Of a stretch of DNA of 64,000 nt, positions 24,250-37,150 are shown in pieces. Under the pieces are notes generated by a model. The model was not told the origin of the DNA, searched no databases, and worked only from the letters and a program-made list of their open reading frames with translations. The translations under genes were made by a program, and so were the position numbers. The DNA is from Sphaeramia orbicularis. Taxonomy: Eukaryota > Chordata > Actinopteri > Kurtiformes > Apogonidae. The stretch lies in the NCBI RefSeq assembly GCF_902148855.1, contig NC_043965.1, positions 23,430,523 to 23,494,522 on the forward strand, given 5' to 3'. Numbering within the stretch: position 1 is the first letter of the stretch; the number at the start of each line of letters is the position of its first letter.

Positions 24250-24660
24250 GACTAAAACTGTGCTGACAAACCCTGTCACTCATACACCGGTGCTCCTACA
24301 GGGTTTTAATTTCATCACATTTTCACAGGCCGAGTTTGTATTAAACCTTTTGTATCATAAAACACATATTTCTTCATATTAATTTTACAAACCGTCGGTT
24401 ATTGGCGTTGTATGTTCAGTCATTATAGTTGTTTAAGTGTCAGTTGTTGTGGTAAACTTTTCCGATCTGTCGTTTGTTGTCGCTTTATGTTGCCCGGGAA
24501 ACCGCAGCCACAGCAACCAAAGAGGGCACGACAAGCTGTTTGAAGAGTCACCCTGAAGACCGAACAGAGAAGCCGTGAAGGAAACAGCGCCCCCTCTGAC
24601 ACATGACTATAATGACTCCAGATGTGTCTCAATTATGTCTTACTATGCTGGGGAGAGCAG
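24250..24660 (-). promoter_or_regulatory. kif27 upstream region
   Basis: The 400 bp above the kif27 start codon should contain its 5' untranslated sequence and promoter. Base composition rises in G+C near 24460-24600. No TATA box or other clear element was identified. Confidence 0.35.
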
Positions 24661-24671
24661 ACTAGTGTGTA

Positions 24672-25859
24672 GTGGCCCAGAGGTGCAACAGCCCCAAAAA
24701 ATATCCACTTAAAAAAAATAATAATAAAGTAGGCATTTGAAGTTTTATATTTTTAAACATTCTTTTTTTATATATATATAAATGTATAATTTTTGATCTT
24801 GCTCAATTTTATTTTGAGACTTTTTTTTTGTAGAAGCCTGTTTTTTAGGAGATTATTTTATTTAAAAAAATCATATAAATGTATTTTATTTCTTTGTGCA
24901 AATTGTTTTTTTACTAAAACTTTTTTTTTAGGAGATCATTTTTTCATGCAAGTGTATTTTTATTTAAGGTAAATTTATATTTCAGACACTTCTTTTTAAA
25001 TAAATCACAATCTTCTTTTTAGCTTACCGGCCGACAGGCTGTAAGCTATTGTCGTCATTCGTCGTCCAACGTTGTCATCGTTGTCTGTTGTCGTCGTCTG
25101 TTACAAAAATTTCAATCGTCTTCTTCTCCGAAACTACAATTCCGATTGACTTCAAACTTGGTATACAGCTTCTTTATGATGATGTCAACAAAAGTTAGTG
25201 AAATTATTTGGATCCGGATCTGATTCTGGATTTGGTGCGACTTTGAAAAATTGTCCCATTATAAGAGATAGGAAGTGGATCGATGCAATAACTCAGTAAA
25301 TATAAATGATATCCAGTGTAAATTTCTACAGTCCAGCCCTGATGGGGAGATGACCAAAACATAATGTCCACATGCTGATCAGGATCTTCTTCTGGATCCG
25401 GGAACTTATGGAAAATTTAACATGGGCTCTTATGGGGAAAACATTTCAATTGTCTTCTTCTCCCAAACTACAGTTCTGATTGACTTCAAACTTGGTATAC
25501 AGCTTCTTTATGATGATGTCAACACAAGGTATTGAAATTATTTCAATCCGGATCTGATTCTGGATTTGGTGTGACTTTGAAAAATGTTCCCATTATAAGA
25601 GATAGGAAGTGGATTGATATAATAAATCAGTATCAATGATATCAAGTTGGAATTTGAATTTTTTACAGATCTGATTGGAATATGACCAAAACATGGCCTA
25701 TTTCTGTAATATAATAAATACACATAACTGGGTGATAACAAATGGCATCTGGATACATTTCCCAACGCTTCTAATTTGGCTGGTAAGCTACAGGGCCATT
25801 GGTCCTATTTTTTTTTCTAATAGTGGATAGTTTTTGGGGCTATTGCTCCTCTGGGCCAC
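24672..25859. mobile_element. 1.2-kb inverted-repeat element with internal duplication
   Basis: The left end GTGGCCCAGAGGTGCAACAG and the reverse-complemented right end GTGGCCCAGAGGAGCAATAG begin inverted repeats of about 40 bp that continue through CCCCAAAAA and TATCCACT. TGTA flanks both sides (24668-24671, 25860-25863), a possible 4-bp target duplication. The right half holds two direct copies, about 330 bp each, starting at 25111 and 25445 (period 334; shared word GACTTCAAACTTGGTATACA). No transposase is encoded. The family is not recognised. Confidence 0.7.
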
Positions 25860-25863
25860 TGTA

Positions 25864-27982
25864 CTTTTGAGAAAAGATAGTCTATATTTTATAAAGAGTG
25901 ACATAAAAATTGTTTGGTAAATCATTCTTTAAAATGTAAACGACAATTAATATACAGTATTAATACCCAGCACCTGCAGAGTGAAATTGTGAGGTGCACA
26001 CAAAGCACACGGATGGACGGGGGTGGGATTGTTCCTGGGGGGGTTTGGCGGGAGTTCTCTGTAAGTACCAGGTCGTACCTTACCTATCTCTCTCTATAGA
26101 TATCGGTCTCTCTCGCTCGCTCTCAAATGTCGCTCAGCATGAATGAGGTACGCACTGGCCGTATGGCTGCAGGCGCCAATGTTAATACCGGTATGTCGGG
26201 ACTGCACGAGTAAATGCGGCATCCCTGTTTTAACTTCATTTCTCATCCTGTCAACCAAGTTACATGATTGTAAGGCAACTGTATTCCAAAATGACTAATA
26301 TCTCCAAAAATTTTGGTCCTATCAACTTGCTGAAATATTACTGCGGTCAAGCCAGCCCCTAGTATTTTTCATGTGTGCTATTTATCTGATAATTACGGTA
26401 AAGTAAGTTGGCTAAAATGGTTTTAAGGCTATTTTTACTATGAAATAAAATAATTTCACTCCATAAGTATTTCATGAATCTAGTATATTTGGTATTAGTA
26501 CTTCATATACTATTAGCACAAACACTATGAACTACTTTTACTGTGTACTTCTGGAGTAAACATACTACAAAAGTACACAGTAAAAAAACATCTCAATTTG
26601 TCATAATTGTGCTGACACAGAGACATTCTGACACCTTTGAATGCATCTGAAATTATTAACAATTAAAATGTGTGCTCTAAATGATTAGTTTAAGCAAATT
26701 AATGCTACATTAAATGTCATATCAAATGAGTTTTTCAAAAATTGAGGTTTTAGAATGCTCAACATAAAAAAGCAGTATTAGTACAGTTTGATCATTTTTA
26801 CAAAAATGTAAATCTATTGAATAATATTTCAATTTTGTTGCCACACTAAGTTCCACTCAATAACATATCTCTTTGTTTAATAAGGTTAACTAAACTCATT
26901 TCCTGTTTACTTAACATTATTTAGGTAGATTTTGTACTGTGCAATTGATAAATCATTTGTGATTATTTAATTCATCTTAATATTTGTTAAAACCACCTAT
27001 CTGATTACTATGCTTTACATAAATGTTCCATTTGTTTACTGACTTATCAATATTAATTCAGTTTCATCTTGTCATTTCATCATACTTCTACTCAAGTACT
27101 AGGCTTGAGTAAAAATTGATTTACTTGTACTTCCTATTCTTCCTATCCAGTAAAAACCCATATTTCACCAAATGTATGTTTCACAAATGAGTTATGAATT
27201 TAAGGATGAAATGTTTTCATGTGGATTGTGAAAATCCCTATCCTTCACTCAAATAAATGAACAGCCTTGAAATAAATTGCCACAAAGCTCAAAATGGCTG
27301 GTTTTCTGAGGTCATGAACACTTTACTCTTCAGAGACTGAATACATTGCTGTATATTCAACTATCCTGCAATATTTAAAGTATTAAATTTAGCTAAATAG
27401 TAAAATGTAGCAGAAATATGAATCCATAAACATCATATATTATTAAAAAACATCTTTAAGGACCATGTTACTACCTGGTGGCTACATTTATTTATTTTTT
27501 ATCCTTCAGGCATAATTTGTTGATAATACTTGCTTACTTTTACTATACTGAGGTTTTGGATGCTGTTACTTGCAGTAACTGTGGTACTAGTACTCAGAAT
27601 GTCTCTTCCTCCATTGTCATTAGTTGTGATCAGATTACCTTTAGTGATCCCTTGGGCAGACATGATCATTTGAAATATGCTTAAAATAAAATATAAAAAA
27701 AATAGTATAGAGTTTAAAAGTATTAAACAAGCAGCTTCTGAATAGCTTCTAAAAGTATTTTAATTCTGTACTTGTTTAAGTGTATGCTGATGTACCTTGC
27801 ACAGGTTTATTTGCAAATGTTTCACATCAACAAAAAAACAAACTGTATTAAAGCATAACACCTGTTTCCATCCCGTCTGACAGAAACCCATCTGGCAGTG
27901 GGACGGGGTTGGCTTTTTCCCAGAGAGAGGCACCAGTGCCAAGTCTACACACTGACTGTATATAAGGCTGCCAGCTGACATG
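25864..27982. other. kif27-qng1 spacer
   Basis: AT-rich and without a convincing coding frame. A short CT-rich and G-rich patch lies at 25990-26110. The right part (27700-27982) probably includes the qng1 3' untranslated region. No RNA gene was recognised. Confidence 0.45.
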
Positions 27983-30900
27983 TCAGTAGTAAATACTGCG
28001 TGTGTGGTGTATGGGAATGTGGGCCATGTCTTTGTGGTGCTGCTTGGCGTAAGGCCACAGGTAGAAGTCGATGATGGCAGAGTTAATGTTGCAGGTCTGT
28101 CCGTCTCTTTCCTGCACGAGTTTACAGAGGCGGTTTTTGATCAGCTCCACAGACCAAATTGAACAACCTCGGATTTCAACCTCTCTCCTGTCCCCTGACG
28201 GAAGAATCTCACCTGAGACAGAAGATAAACACACACAGTGATTAATACTCCTCATCTGTGAGCCTTTTTGTTTGTTTATGCCTGCTTGTCTCACCCTTCT
28301 TCAATGACTGCATTAGTGTGTCAGAGTATCGCAGCACCCCGAGGTGTACGAGGGCCTGAGGGATCCTGTAATCTGCAAACATAGTGAGCCAGTCCATGTT
28401 AATGACTTCTCCCTCTCCTCTGGCGTCCATGATGCCCCAGAAATCTGCCACTAAGATCTGGGCTCGCTTGTAGAATGAGATTCTCCTCCCCTAAAACCAA
28501 CAAGATGGCAGTTTGATGTTATGTTCACACTGAATGCAGTTGGTTGAATTTTGTGTCATTTGTATTGATTCACAAACAGACTTTCTTACATAAAAATAAC
28601 ATTAATATGTAATTAGTCGCTTCTGGAAAACTTATTGGAAATCTTGTTGCTACATATGTGGCCAGTAGATGGAACTCTCCCATCACATTTATTTAAGATC
28701 TCCATCTCTTAAAGCGAATCATTAACGCATGATCCCATCATGTCGGTCAGTCAGTGAGCTTCAAATCCTTTTCATATATTTTGTAATGATATTACAGTGT
28801 TGACAGAAGTGCATGCTGATGAACTCCCAGTTAGTAATTTAATAAAAAAAATTACTATTCAATTATGGTGTTGCAGAGACAAGTTGAGGCAACAACTGCC
28901 TCTTAGTATATTACAACTAAAATACTTGCAAGAAGTATTTTGCCCTGCATGTAATTATAACATATCACAGATTATTTAGAAATTGTGTGTTACGTAATTC
29001 ATTCATCACATATCTCAACAACTAACAAATGGAAAAACTCAAATGTGTTCCGAAAATCATGAGCTCAGTTGTTTCCAAAATTCTACATTTCTGCAACATT
29101 GCAAAAGTTTCATGAAATACTGTTAAAAAAAAATTCCAAACATTCTTCAACATGAAGTGTTGCAACTAAAATAAACGTTCTGTCACTGTAACCTCATATA
29201 TAGCCTGGTCCCTGTAGGAAGGAATCTTTTCCACGATGAGCTCCACCATCCTTCGGGCGTCGTTCCCAGCTTGGCTGATGAAGCTCCGGAAGCTTCCGCC
29301 ATGTTCCATCAGCATGCGACCGCCTTCAGTCAGCACCTTGTTAGACAGATTCAATATGTGATGTGTTCAAAATTAACACTGTGATGAGTAGGAGGTTACG
29401 AGCTGCATGCTTTCAATTTCCACTTGCAATAAAGAGGGAGCGGTACAGAAGAGAATCATAGTTAGAATTAAAATATATATGCATAAAGGTCTAGACATAA
29501 AATAAATATGTTTTCAAATATATTTCACAGCAGTTATACAGTAAATATGACAGAACGGTACAAGAGCATGGAGAGATGTGACAGATGTGTGTGGTGGTTT
29601 TCTTTTCCTCAGGGTTTGTTTTGAAGCAGAAAAACGTTGGTCTTAAGACCAAACAATGCAATTTTGTCCTCAATAGGAGACAAGAGTTTTACAGTTTTAC
29701 TCCAAAAAAACCACTATCCACTTCAAGAGAAATTTCATGAATAAAAAATGTAAAAAAAAAAAAAAAAAATTACATATATGTAAAAACCTGCTGCATTATG
29801 CTGTTTCCAATCAAGACAATAATTTAATGTAAAAAAAAACTACAACAAAAAAAACAACTTTTGCTTTCCTGGGTCTCACAAGGTTAAGCTACATATCTGC
29901 TGAGAAGACTCAACATAAATTAAAGTCCCGTTCACAAATGTCAGGACACAATTTTCTTTAAATGGCTGTAATTCCTAAATGGTTAATGCAATATTTTTTA
30001 TTAAACCAGTTAAATTAAAGCTGAAAGTCCACACTTGCCTCACATCTTGATTGTTTAACTTCACATCCACTGGTGTAGAGGCATTCATTCAGTCATCCAT
30101 TCATTTTCTGAACTGTTTAATCCTTGAGAGGATTGTGGGGATGCTGGATCCACGTGACTGACCCTGACATGTTGCCAGTACTTCACAGGGTTGACATGTA
30201 CAGACGAACAACCACCCACTCTCACATTCACACCTACAGACCATTTAGACCAGGGCTCACCTACCCTGGTCCTCAAGAGCTACTATCCTACATGTTTCAG
30301 ATGTTTCCCTCTTCCAGCACACCTGACGGGTCGTTATCAGGCTTCTGCAGAGCTGGATGATAGGCTTATCATTTGAATCAGGTGTGTTGGAAGAGGAACA
30401 CATCTAAAACATGTAGGATAGTAGCTCTCGAGCACCAGGGTTGGTGACCCCTGATTTAGACTGACCGCTAAACCTATTAAGGTGCTGTAATACTCAAAGA
30501 CCTTTTTGCTGTGATGTGACAGTGACAAACCACTGCTCCACCGTGCCGCCCCACTGTCCAAATACATTGTTGCCCATGAAGTTGGAATAATTTTATTTTC
30601 AGACATATTCCTCGTTTTAGTCCTATTTATACACATCAGTAATCACCTTTGACCAGATACAATGATTACATACTGAGTCCCAATTACATTTTATCTATCA
30701 AGAATAAATCACATTGTCACAATCATTTCATAAAAAGAGCTAAAAATATTTTATTCCCACTTGGGCAACAGTGTATATATGGGCCCGGCTGTACCAGTAC
30801 TACTTACTACTTGCCTCTCACTGTACTGAAAATGTTATTAAACAGTCTGAAATACCTCACATATGACTAACTGATGCCTTTGGGATTATTTAGAATTGTT

Positions 30901-33900
30901 TCTAAGTAAATAAAAACACTGGACCAAAATCTCATATTTTTTTGGAGCATATACCCCCCCCCCCCTTATGTTTCACCACTGGGGGGTTTCTGATGACCCC
31001 CCTCAAAAACAGTTTTAAAAATCATAAATATCTAACATATCACTAACTGATGCCTTTGGGATTGTTTAGAACTGTTTTTAAGTGAATAAAAAAATTGGAC
31101 CAAAATCTCCTTTTTTATTTCGGAGCACAAACTATAGCCTTATGTTTGACCACGGGGGGATCGCTGATGACCCCCCTCAAAAATGGTTTTAAACCAACCT
31201 GTGATTTTAAAGAATCATCCCATCCTTTCTACTATGGCTAAGGGACATTAAGGCAATAACTCTAAAACCTGGTGACGCTCCTGTAGCATTGGCATAGGCG
31301 TTTCATTGTCAGAGCGAAGAACATGTCCCAACTCCTCCACTGTCATCTGAGAGAAGTACTTGGGATCGGTGATGGGTATACCTGTAGAGTGAGGAGAAGA
31401 GAAGGAGTACACAGGAAACATAAGGATTTAATTTTAAGCAGGAATAACTGAAGAGACAAGGAAAGAGAACAGCCACAAATAGACATAAAATTATAGTTAT
31501 AACTGCCACATAACCCCACAGTAGCCAATTCTCACAAGACATAATTTCTTTTGACTTCCTACAATCAATTCTTAAGATTCATTCTGTAAAAAGCTACCTG
31601 TGATTTCGTCAGAGGTTCGCTGGTAATTATGAAGACCACAGCGACTACACAGCGAGAGCACTATTCCATATGAGACATAATTGAGACATATCCGGAGTCA
31701 TTCAAACTAATTAGAAATGATTCACAGATGCATGCCGAGCTCTGAGCAATTTCTCTGCAATGTAAGTTGCAGAAAAGGGCACATAGACAATAATTGCCAA
31801 GAGCGGTGCACAATAAAAGCACAGAGAACAAAAAAGAGGCATCAAAAATAGCCTGAGTACACAGTATATTTGTTTTCTCAAGAGACAAAAGGTGAAAAAT
31901 AGGACAGATCAATCAAGTGAGGAGATGTATTGTAATGTTAGAGTTTCAACTGGCACTCATTTTTCACGTTTTCACCTCCTGACTGTTTTTGTGTGTGTTT
32001 TCTGTGCTATGTTTGTGTGCCACATAGGCTACGGGGATAATCAGATGTGTTTGAACCAGACCAATCTATTCCATTAAAAAAAAAAAAATCACTGTATAAA
32101 TTGCAGCCTGAGCTTAACAGTTTTATTGAAAATCAGATTTTTTATATCTACATTAAACCCCTTCAGTGCCACTGAGAATGTCACTGAGCTAGGTAGACCT
32201 TGTCATGTTTTATTGAGTGGTAACTATCGTCACTCTATATGATGACAAGAGTGAGAAAAGTCAAAGCTTCAGAGGCACAGGTTATTAGTAATGTTAGTTA
32301 GCATGACACAAAGGCTTATTTTGTGTGATTCGTATTATTGCCCAGCCCCCCAAAGGGGAGGCAAGGGGTATTGTTTTTGGTTCAATCTGTCTGTTTGTTT
32401 GTTAATTAACACTAGCAGCAAAACTATTGGTTGAATTCATACCAAACTGACTTTATATATTGCCAGTGACCCAGAATGGATGTCATTACATTTTGGGAAC
32501 AGTACGTCAAAGTAAAAATTTTTTTTATGAATTTTGAAAATCTTCCCATTTACTTAGAATGGGCGAAATACGTGCAAGGGGCGGGGCTTGTTGTGCCTGG
32601 TACCACTTGTTATTTATGATTTATTTAAACTTTTAGCCACACATGCACACAATAGCACGTACACTAACAGTATTGTACCGACCCATCCATTTATTCATAC
32701 AGTATCGTCCAATATCTTATGTGCTCTGCCTGTGCACCCATCCATACACTTACCTGCAGTGGTTCAGAGGCCAAAAGAGGAAGTGGCACAATCTATTCAT
32801 TTTTATAGCTGGGCATAATGCACTTGGTTGGATAATATGGGTAGAGTTGCTGAGTTTTGGACCATGTAAACATTCTTACTAGGACATATTATGAATATTT
32901 GTATGTTGGTTTATATTTTGAAAAGGGTGTGTTATTACAGCTTTTTTTAATGAACTGTGGTTTTATACACCAACATAGTAAGTTTTTGTTGTGGCACAGC
33001 CATGGGTGGGGCTTCTGGATATAAAAGCCAGGCCTTAGAAGCTCCAGGCAATTTGTGTGTATGTGTGTGTATGTGTGTTGTGTTTAAAGGTGAGCTCAGT
33101 AGTGGCAGAGTATATGTTGTTCTGGAGCCTAAATAGTAACTGAGCCTATCTGTTAGCCCTTTGCTCTTTTCTTTTTCATTTGTTTATTCTATTCTTTAAT
33201 TGGTTTGTTTTTTACATAATAATCAATTATGCACTGCCACTTGGAATTTTAGACTACCTTTATCTCCACCTTGGGCTTAATAAATTGCACAGGGGAAATG
33301 AAGTTCTGCACCCTTGTGTCCTTCCACATGTGGGTTAGTTTTACTCTAAAGTAGGGCTGTCAAATTTAATGCGTTAATGCAGATTAATCCAACATAATGA
33401 TTAATCTGATTTTAAATTTTAAAGCAATTAACCCATCTGCAGCACAGAATGACTCTGAACATCTCTGGCGATGCATTTCAGGCAGTTTATCCAAGTAGAG
33501 TTACCATTGTGTATGCGCAAATGGGCAGTTGATTCAGTAGTGACAGGCAGCAGAACCATCCAATAAAGATGGAAGACGCTGAACAGCACATTGGCCATCT
33601 GGAAGGAAATATGAGTAAAAAAAAAAAACCCAAGACGGAACAGCTGTTTCAAGGTTTTTAGTTGAAACTGTTGAAGGTGTTTAATAAACACGTTAAGTGC
33701 ATATATATTCCCTTCTTTCTTGAGTCTGTTTGCTCATGCAAAATGAAACGCGATTAATATAGATTCAAAATGAATGACATTTAATCGTGATTTAATCTAA
33801 ATCAATCCACAGCAACCTTGTGATTAATCTGATTAAAAATTTTAATTGTTTGACAGCACTACTCTAAGTAGATCCATGTTCTCACCTTCCTCCATGGCCC

Positions 33901-35947
33901 TGGTGATGGCGGCACACAGGGTCATGTAGCCTGTGTATGTAGTCCCTTTATAGGTCACCTCGCACTGCTGGGTTTCCTTCTCTGGCCAAAAGGAGAAGTT
34001 CATGGTGTCGACCACAAACACCCAGTTTAAAGCCTGCAGGGTGGAAACACACAAATGATCAAGACAGAAGAAAAAAAGGACTTAATAGGACTAGACTTAA
34101 TAAATCTACTACTTTGCATAAATGTTGTAGTGAGAAAGCCACACTATATGCAAACGACCTCAGAAACATTTTAAAAAGCCTTCACCACTTTCCAGCAAGG
34201 TTTATGTTGATGAAATTCATCATGATAGGTACTCGTGAATGCTGAGGATGTAACAAGTTCAGTTTACCATGTACTACGTTTGAGATTTATTTAAATAAGC
34301 GTGAAGACGGAATTCTGCAAATGTTTTCTTTGATACTGATGCAGTAGTGTCAGATGGAAAATGTTAAAAGTATTGTGCCAGGTGTAATAAATGTATGCAT
34401 TTGCATAAAAAATATCAAACACACATCATGACCACTTAATAAATACAGTGCTGTAGATGACTGTACTCAATGTAAAACATCTTCAGTTTTTGACCCAAAG
34501 AGAAATCGCCTAATGGTTCAATTAATGGAAGTTGTGCCTGTGTATCATATTTATCATTAAAACAAGCATGATTGGTTCAAAGATGTCATGTGAGAATGAG
34601 AGAAATGAGTCAACACACCATATTTTATAATACTGATCCTGTTTGAAAAGGCATATTAAAATTAAGAGAGCCCAGACAGATTACAGTTACTAATATGAAG
34701 TGTCGCAAACTGATCAAATTGTCATACAGACCAGAAAAAATAAATAAAAAAGGAACACTCAGCTGTTTTTTTAATCGCAAGATGTAAAGAAAACACAACT
34801 GGATGAGAAAGATAGCAACATGATTAAAGAAGGTATGCATTTCAGGTGTTTGCTGGACAGAAACTGAATCTTTCAGTCACATCTGTAGGGATAAAAGCAT
34901 CAAAGCGTGAACCTCCACTCCAGTTTGGAACAATTCCAGTTTCTCTTAAATATATTTTTTGAGCACAATGTTTATCATTTCCTGATACAGAGCAACACAC
35001 ACTTATTATCAAACATGCATGACAAGAACATTTTATTGGAACATTCCTATTTTACATAAAATATTGTAATATTAGTATTCCCCACCTAACTGTTGCACAA
35101 CAGTAGTTTAGGCGAATCCGTGCAGGGAAGGGTGCCCGGTTCTGGTGAACATGTTGTTTTAAAAGGTTCAATCAAGCCAAATGTCCTTGGCAGGCTGACT
35201 AAAAAAAGCTTCAGTGGGATCCTAAAATGAGCATCACTGGCCTTTCCCAGTTGTAAAATGTGGTGTTCACATTTTGATGCCCCCTCCTGTACAGAACTGA
35301 CTGAAAGATCCATTTTCTTTTTCTATAGGAAACATCTGAGATGTTTACCTTCCTCATGCATGCTCCTACATTTCTCATTCTTCTATCTTCTTAAAATTTA
35401 AAAAAGTAACGTAGAGACACCCTGTGCATCTGGCCATTCTGTGCAGAAGTTACAAATGATGGACGGCTATCAAGAGCACAGAAATTAGTCTGATTAACTC
35501 TTATAAGCAAAGATTATTCATGTCCACACCATTTCTGTCTCTGCCTATATACATCAACAGAAAGCAGCTTATCAGAATCCAGTGGTCTTTGTCTCTGTGT
35601 ACATATATATGATAATAGTGAACATGTTAATTCATATCCTGTTGAAATGGCTCTGTGAAACCTAATACTTATCATCCAAGCTACTCATAATGCTCATATT
35701 AGTGTATGTTGTAAAAGATAATGTATGTCTGTGTGGCTCTGGCTGCTAACATACTCCCCTGGTCAGAAGTGGGCGCTGGGGCCAATGGATTTGCCTTCTT
35801 CCATCCACTGGCAGTCAGATCATCACTGTGTCTGAGGTCGTAGAGCATCTCTGCCACCCTCTGCACTCCCTCCTCCTCCACAAACACATCCTGACTTCGC
35901 TCTGCCACAAACTGACCCGACTCACGGGGAATCAGAGGTAACTCCAT
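27983..35947 (-). CDS. qng1: Queuosine 5'-phosphate N-glycosylase/hydrolase
   Basis: QNG1 (C9orf64, DUF2419) releases queuine from queuosine 5'-phosphate so that tRNA anticodons can be modified. Six coding exons: 35947-35759, 34033-33886, 31381-31269, 29336-29193, 28490-28295 and 28212-27983, giving 339 residues against 341 in human. Recognisable blocks in order are [85 protein letters not shown] (the Asp here, about residue 238, aligns with the family's active-site Asp), [15 protein letters not shown] and the end RSIYY. The first junction only works if the exon ends at CAG just before GGGAGT, a donor lacking the invariant T. An acceptor at about 35968 implies a noncoding exon upstream. Introns carry several transposon copies. 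Confidence 0.93.
29637..29883. mobile_element. piggyBac-like MITE, copy 4 (diverged)
   Basis: The right part ends CCTGGGTCTCACAAGG followed by TTAA (29884-29887). The interior matches the copy at 54585 (AATGCAATTTTGTCCTC, CAGTTTTACT, TGCTGCATTATGC). The left inverted repeat is decayed around GGTCTTAAGACC. It lies in a qng1 intron. Confidence 0.6.
30251..30453. mobile_element. Short hAT MITE with perfect 8-bp target duplication
   Basis: A 203-bp element whose ends are inverted repeats of about 75 bp (left CAGGGCTCACCTACCCTGG; right, reverse-complemented, CAGGGGTCACCAACCCTGG; both continue into GAGCTACTATCCTACATG). ATTTAGAC flanks it exactly on both sides (30243-30250, 30454-30461). Almost the whole element can fold into a hairpin. 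It lies in the qng1 intron before exon 29336-29193. Confidence 0.85.
30856..31195. repeat. Two tandem copies of a unit of about 180 bp
   Basis: The unit beginning near 30866 (AACTGATGCCTTTGGGATT) recurs near 31046. Both copies contain TGGACCAAAATCTC, a GGGGGGTTTCTGATGACCCC-like short hairpin and CCCCCCTCAAAAA. The first copy carries a C run at 30955-30964. It lies in the qng1 intron just upstream of exon 31381-31269. Confidence 0.7.
32345..32600. repeat. Dispersed repeat, unclassified
   Basis: The wording CCAAAGGGGAGGCAAGGGGT, then TTGGTTCAATCTGTCTGTTTG and later AATGGGCGAAATACGTGC, is familiar from dispersed repeats of percomorph genomes. I cannot define its ends or class. It lies in a qng1 intron. 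Confidence 0.35.
32930..33350 (+). mobile_element. Possible solo LTR fossil
   Basis: The stretch has the layout of a long terminal repeat: a GC-richer start, a TATA-like GGATATAAAAGCC at about 33017, a GT-rich part, and an AATAAA near 33278-33284. No internal coding region is attached, so if real it is a solo copy. Its edges and any target duplication are not clear. Confidence 0.3.
33352..33861. mobile_element. hAT-like MITE in qng1
   Basis: The ends TAGGGCTGTCAAA and TTTGACAGCACTA are inverted repeats. Inner parts also pair (GATTAATCTGATT and ATTAATCTGATTA-type words on both sides). The flanks CTCTAAAG and CTCTAAGT look like an 8-bp duplication with two changes. It ends only 24 bp downstream of qng1 exon 34033-33886. 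Confidence 0.65.
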
Positions 35948-37030
35948 AATGTGGAACAGAAGAGGCACACCTGAAACAAGTGTGTGAAAGCATGTGTGAA
36001 CACAAATACAAATAAAATGTATGAATAAAATAATTATTTGTCTGGCACCAATCAATCTGTGGAACTAAGTATTAAACCGCAATGTCTTCTGGCTTCTAAA
36101 AACCTACCTATATGGGTGAAATAATCTAGACTAACCTATGTTCAAATCAAAGACATTATACATGTCAGGAGCCGTTTCTATAATCATGCACAGTTGGGTG
36201 CCATGGGATGTGAATGCCAGTGCCCTTTTCATCCTGCACCAATATTACACATGCACGCACACCTCTTGGGAAGTGCCATTTTCAAGATAACCTAGTTTTA
36301 TTAGATCATTCAGTTTAGAAAAAGCCATAGGAGAGATGAAACAAAAGGAGGATATAGGACTATTTATTATAAAATAAAATTGCATTAACGCTGAGTGTAC
36401 TGCACTGGTGCACATTACCAAGTTTAACACTGACCTTGAAGCTTTGGGATGCAATATTAATACAAAATTATATCAAGAAGTCATACTGTACCCACATGGC
36501 ACACTGAGTCATTCTGAGAGAAACAGTACAATCTAAAAAGTCCTTTTACATTACTCTAAGGGTTGGCTGACTCTCCTCATGTGTATCCACTCTAAAACTG
36601 AAAGTGGAGTGCACACACACAAAGGCTGTACCCACTAGAACATCTCTGACCAAGCCTGTCATTAAAAGAAAAAGAAAAAAAACTTAATTAAATCTTTTTT
36701 TCTAAAAGCCACTTTTTCCATCTAACTGGGGTGTTCAAAAGATTTTTTTTCCCCTTTTTATGCAGAGAGCACTGCGACAGTCAGTAGCCCAGTTATATCA
36801 CCCCATTAAGTTTTATTTGAAAACTGGAAAAGCATTTTCAGATCCAGATCATTTCCCTCAGAGCAGAGCAAACCTGAGAGTCTAAAGTGCAGGTCGTAAA
36901 AACAACAGGTCTGCTGACCCCACCGAGCTTTACAGACACTTGGAGGACACCAAAAGAGCCTTCATATACAGAAGATAAACTCAGCGACAGGTTCATAGTC
37001 TATTCTAACATTTCCTTACTTTTACTTACC
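35948..37030 (-). other. qng1 first intron and 5' untranslated parts
   Basis: A pyrimidine-containing acceptor ending near 35968 opens the coding exon. A strong donor lies at 37029 (CATTG|GTAAGT on the minus strand), so a noncoding first exon probably ends at 37030. The roughly 1-kb intron between holds nothing else recognisable. Confidence 0.5.
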
Positions 37031-37150
37031 AATGAAGGGGAATATAACGATAACCGCGTGTTGTGCTATTTTCAACTACCTGGTTCCCGTGTAGTGACCA
37101 ATCAGATTCTGTCTCTGGGAGTCGTCTTGTGATGTTCAGCCAATCAGAGG
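37031..37150 (-). promoter_or_regulatory. Candidate qng1 promoter with two CCAAT boxes
   Basis: Two CCAATCAG boxes (37098-37105 and 37140-37147), 42 bp apart, lie just upstream of the inferred noncoding first exon (donor at 37029). Paired NF-Y sites at this spacing are typical of TATA-less housekeeping promoters. Confidence 0.5.
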
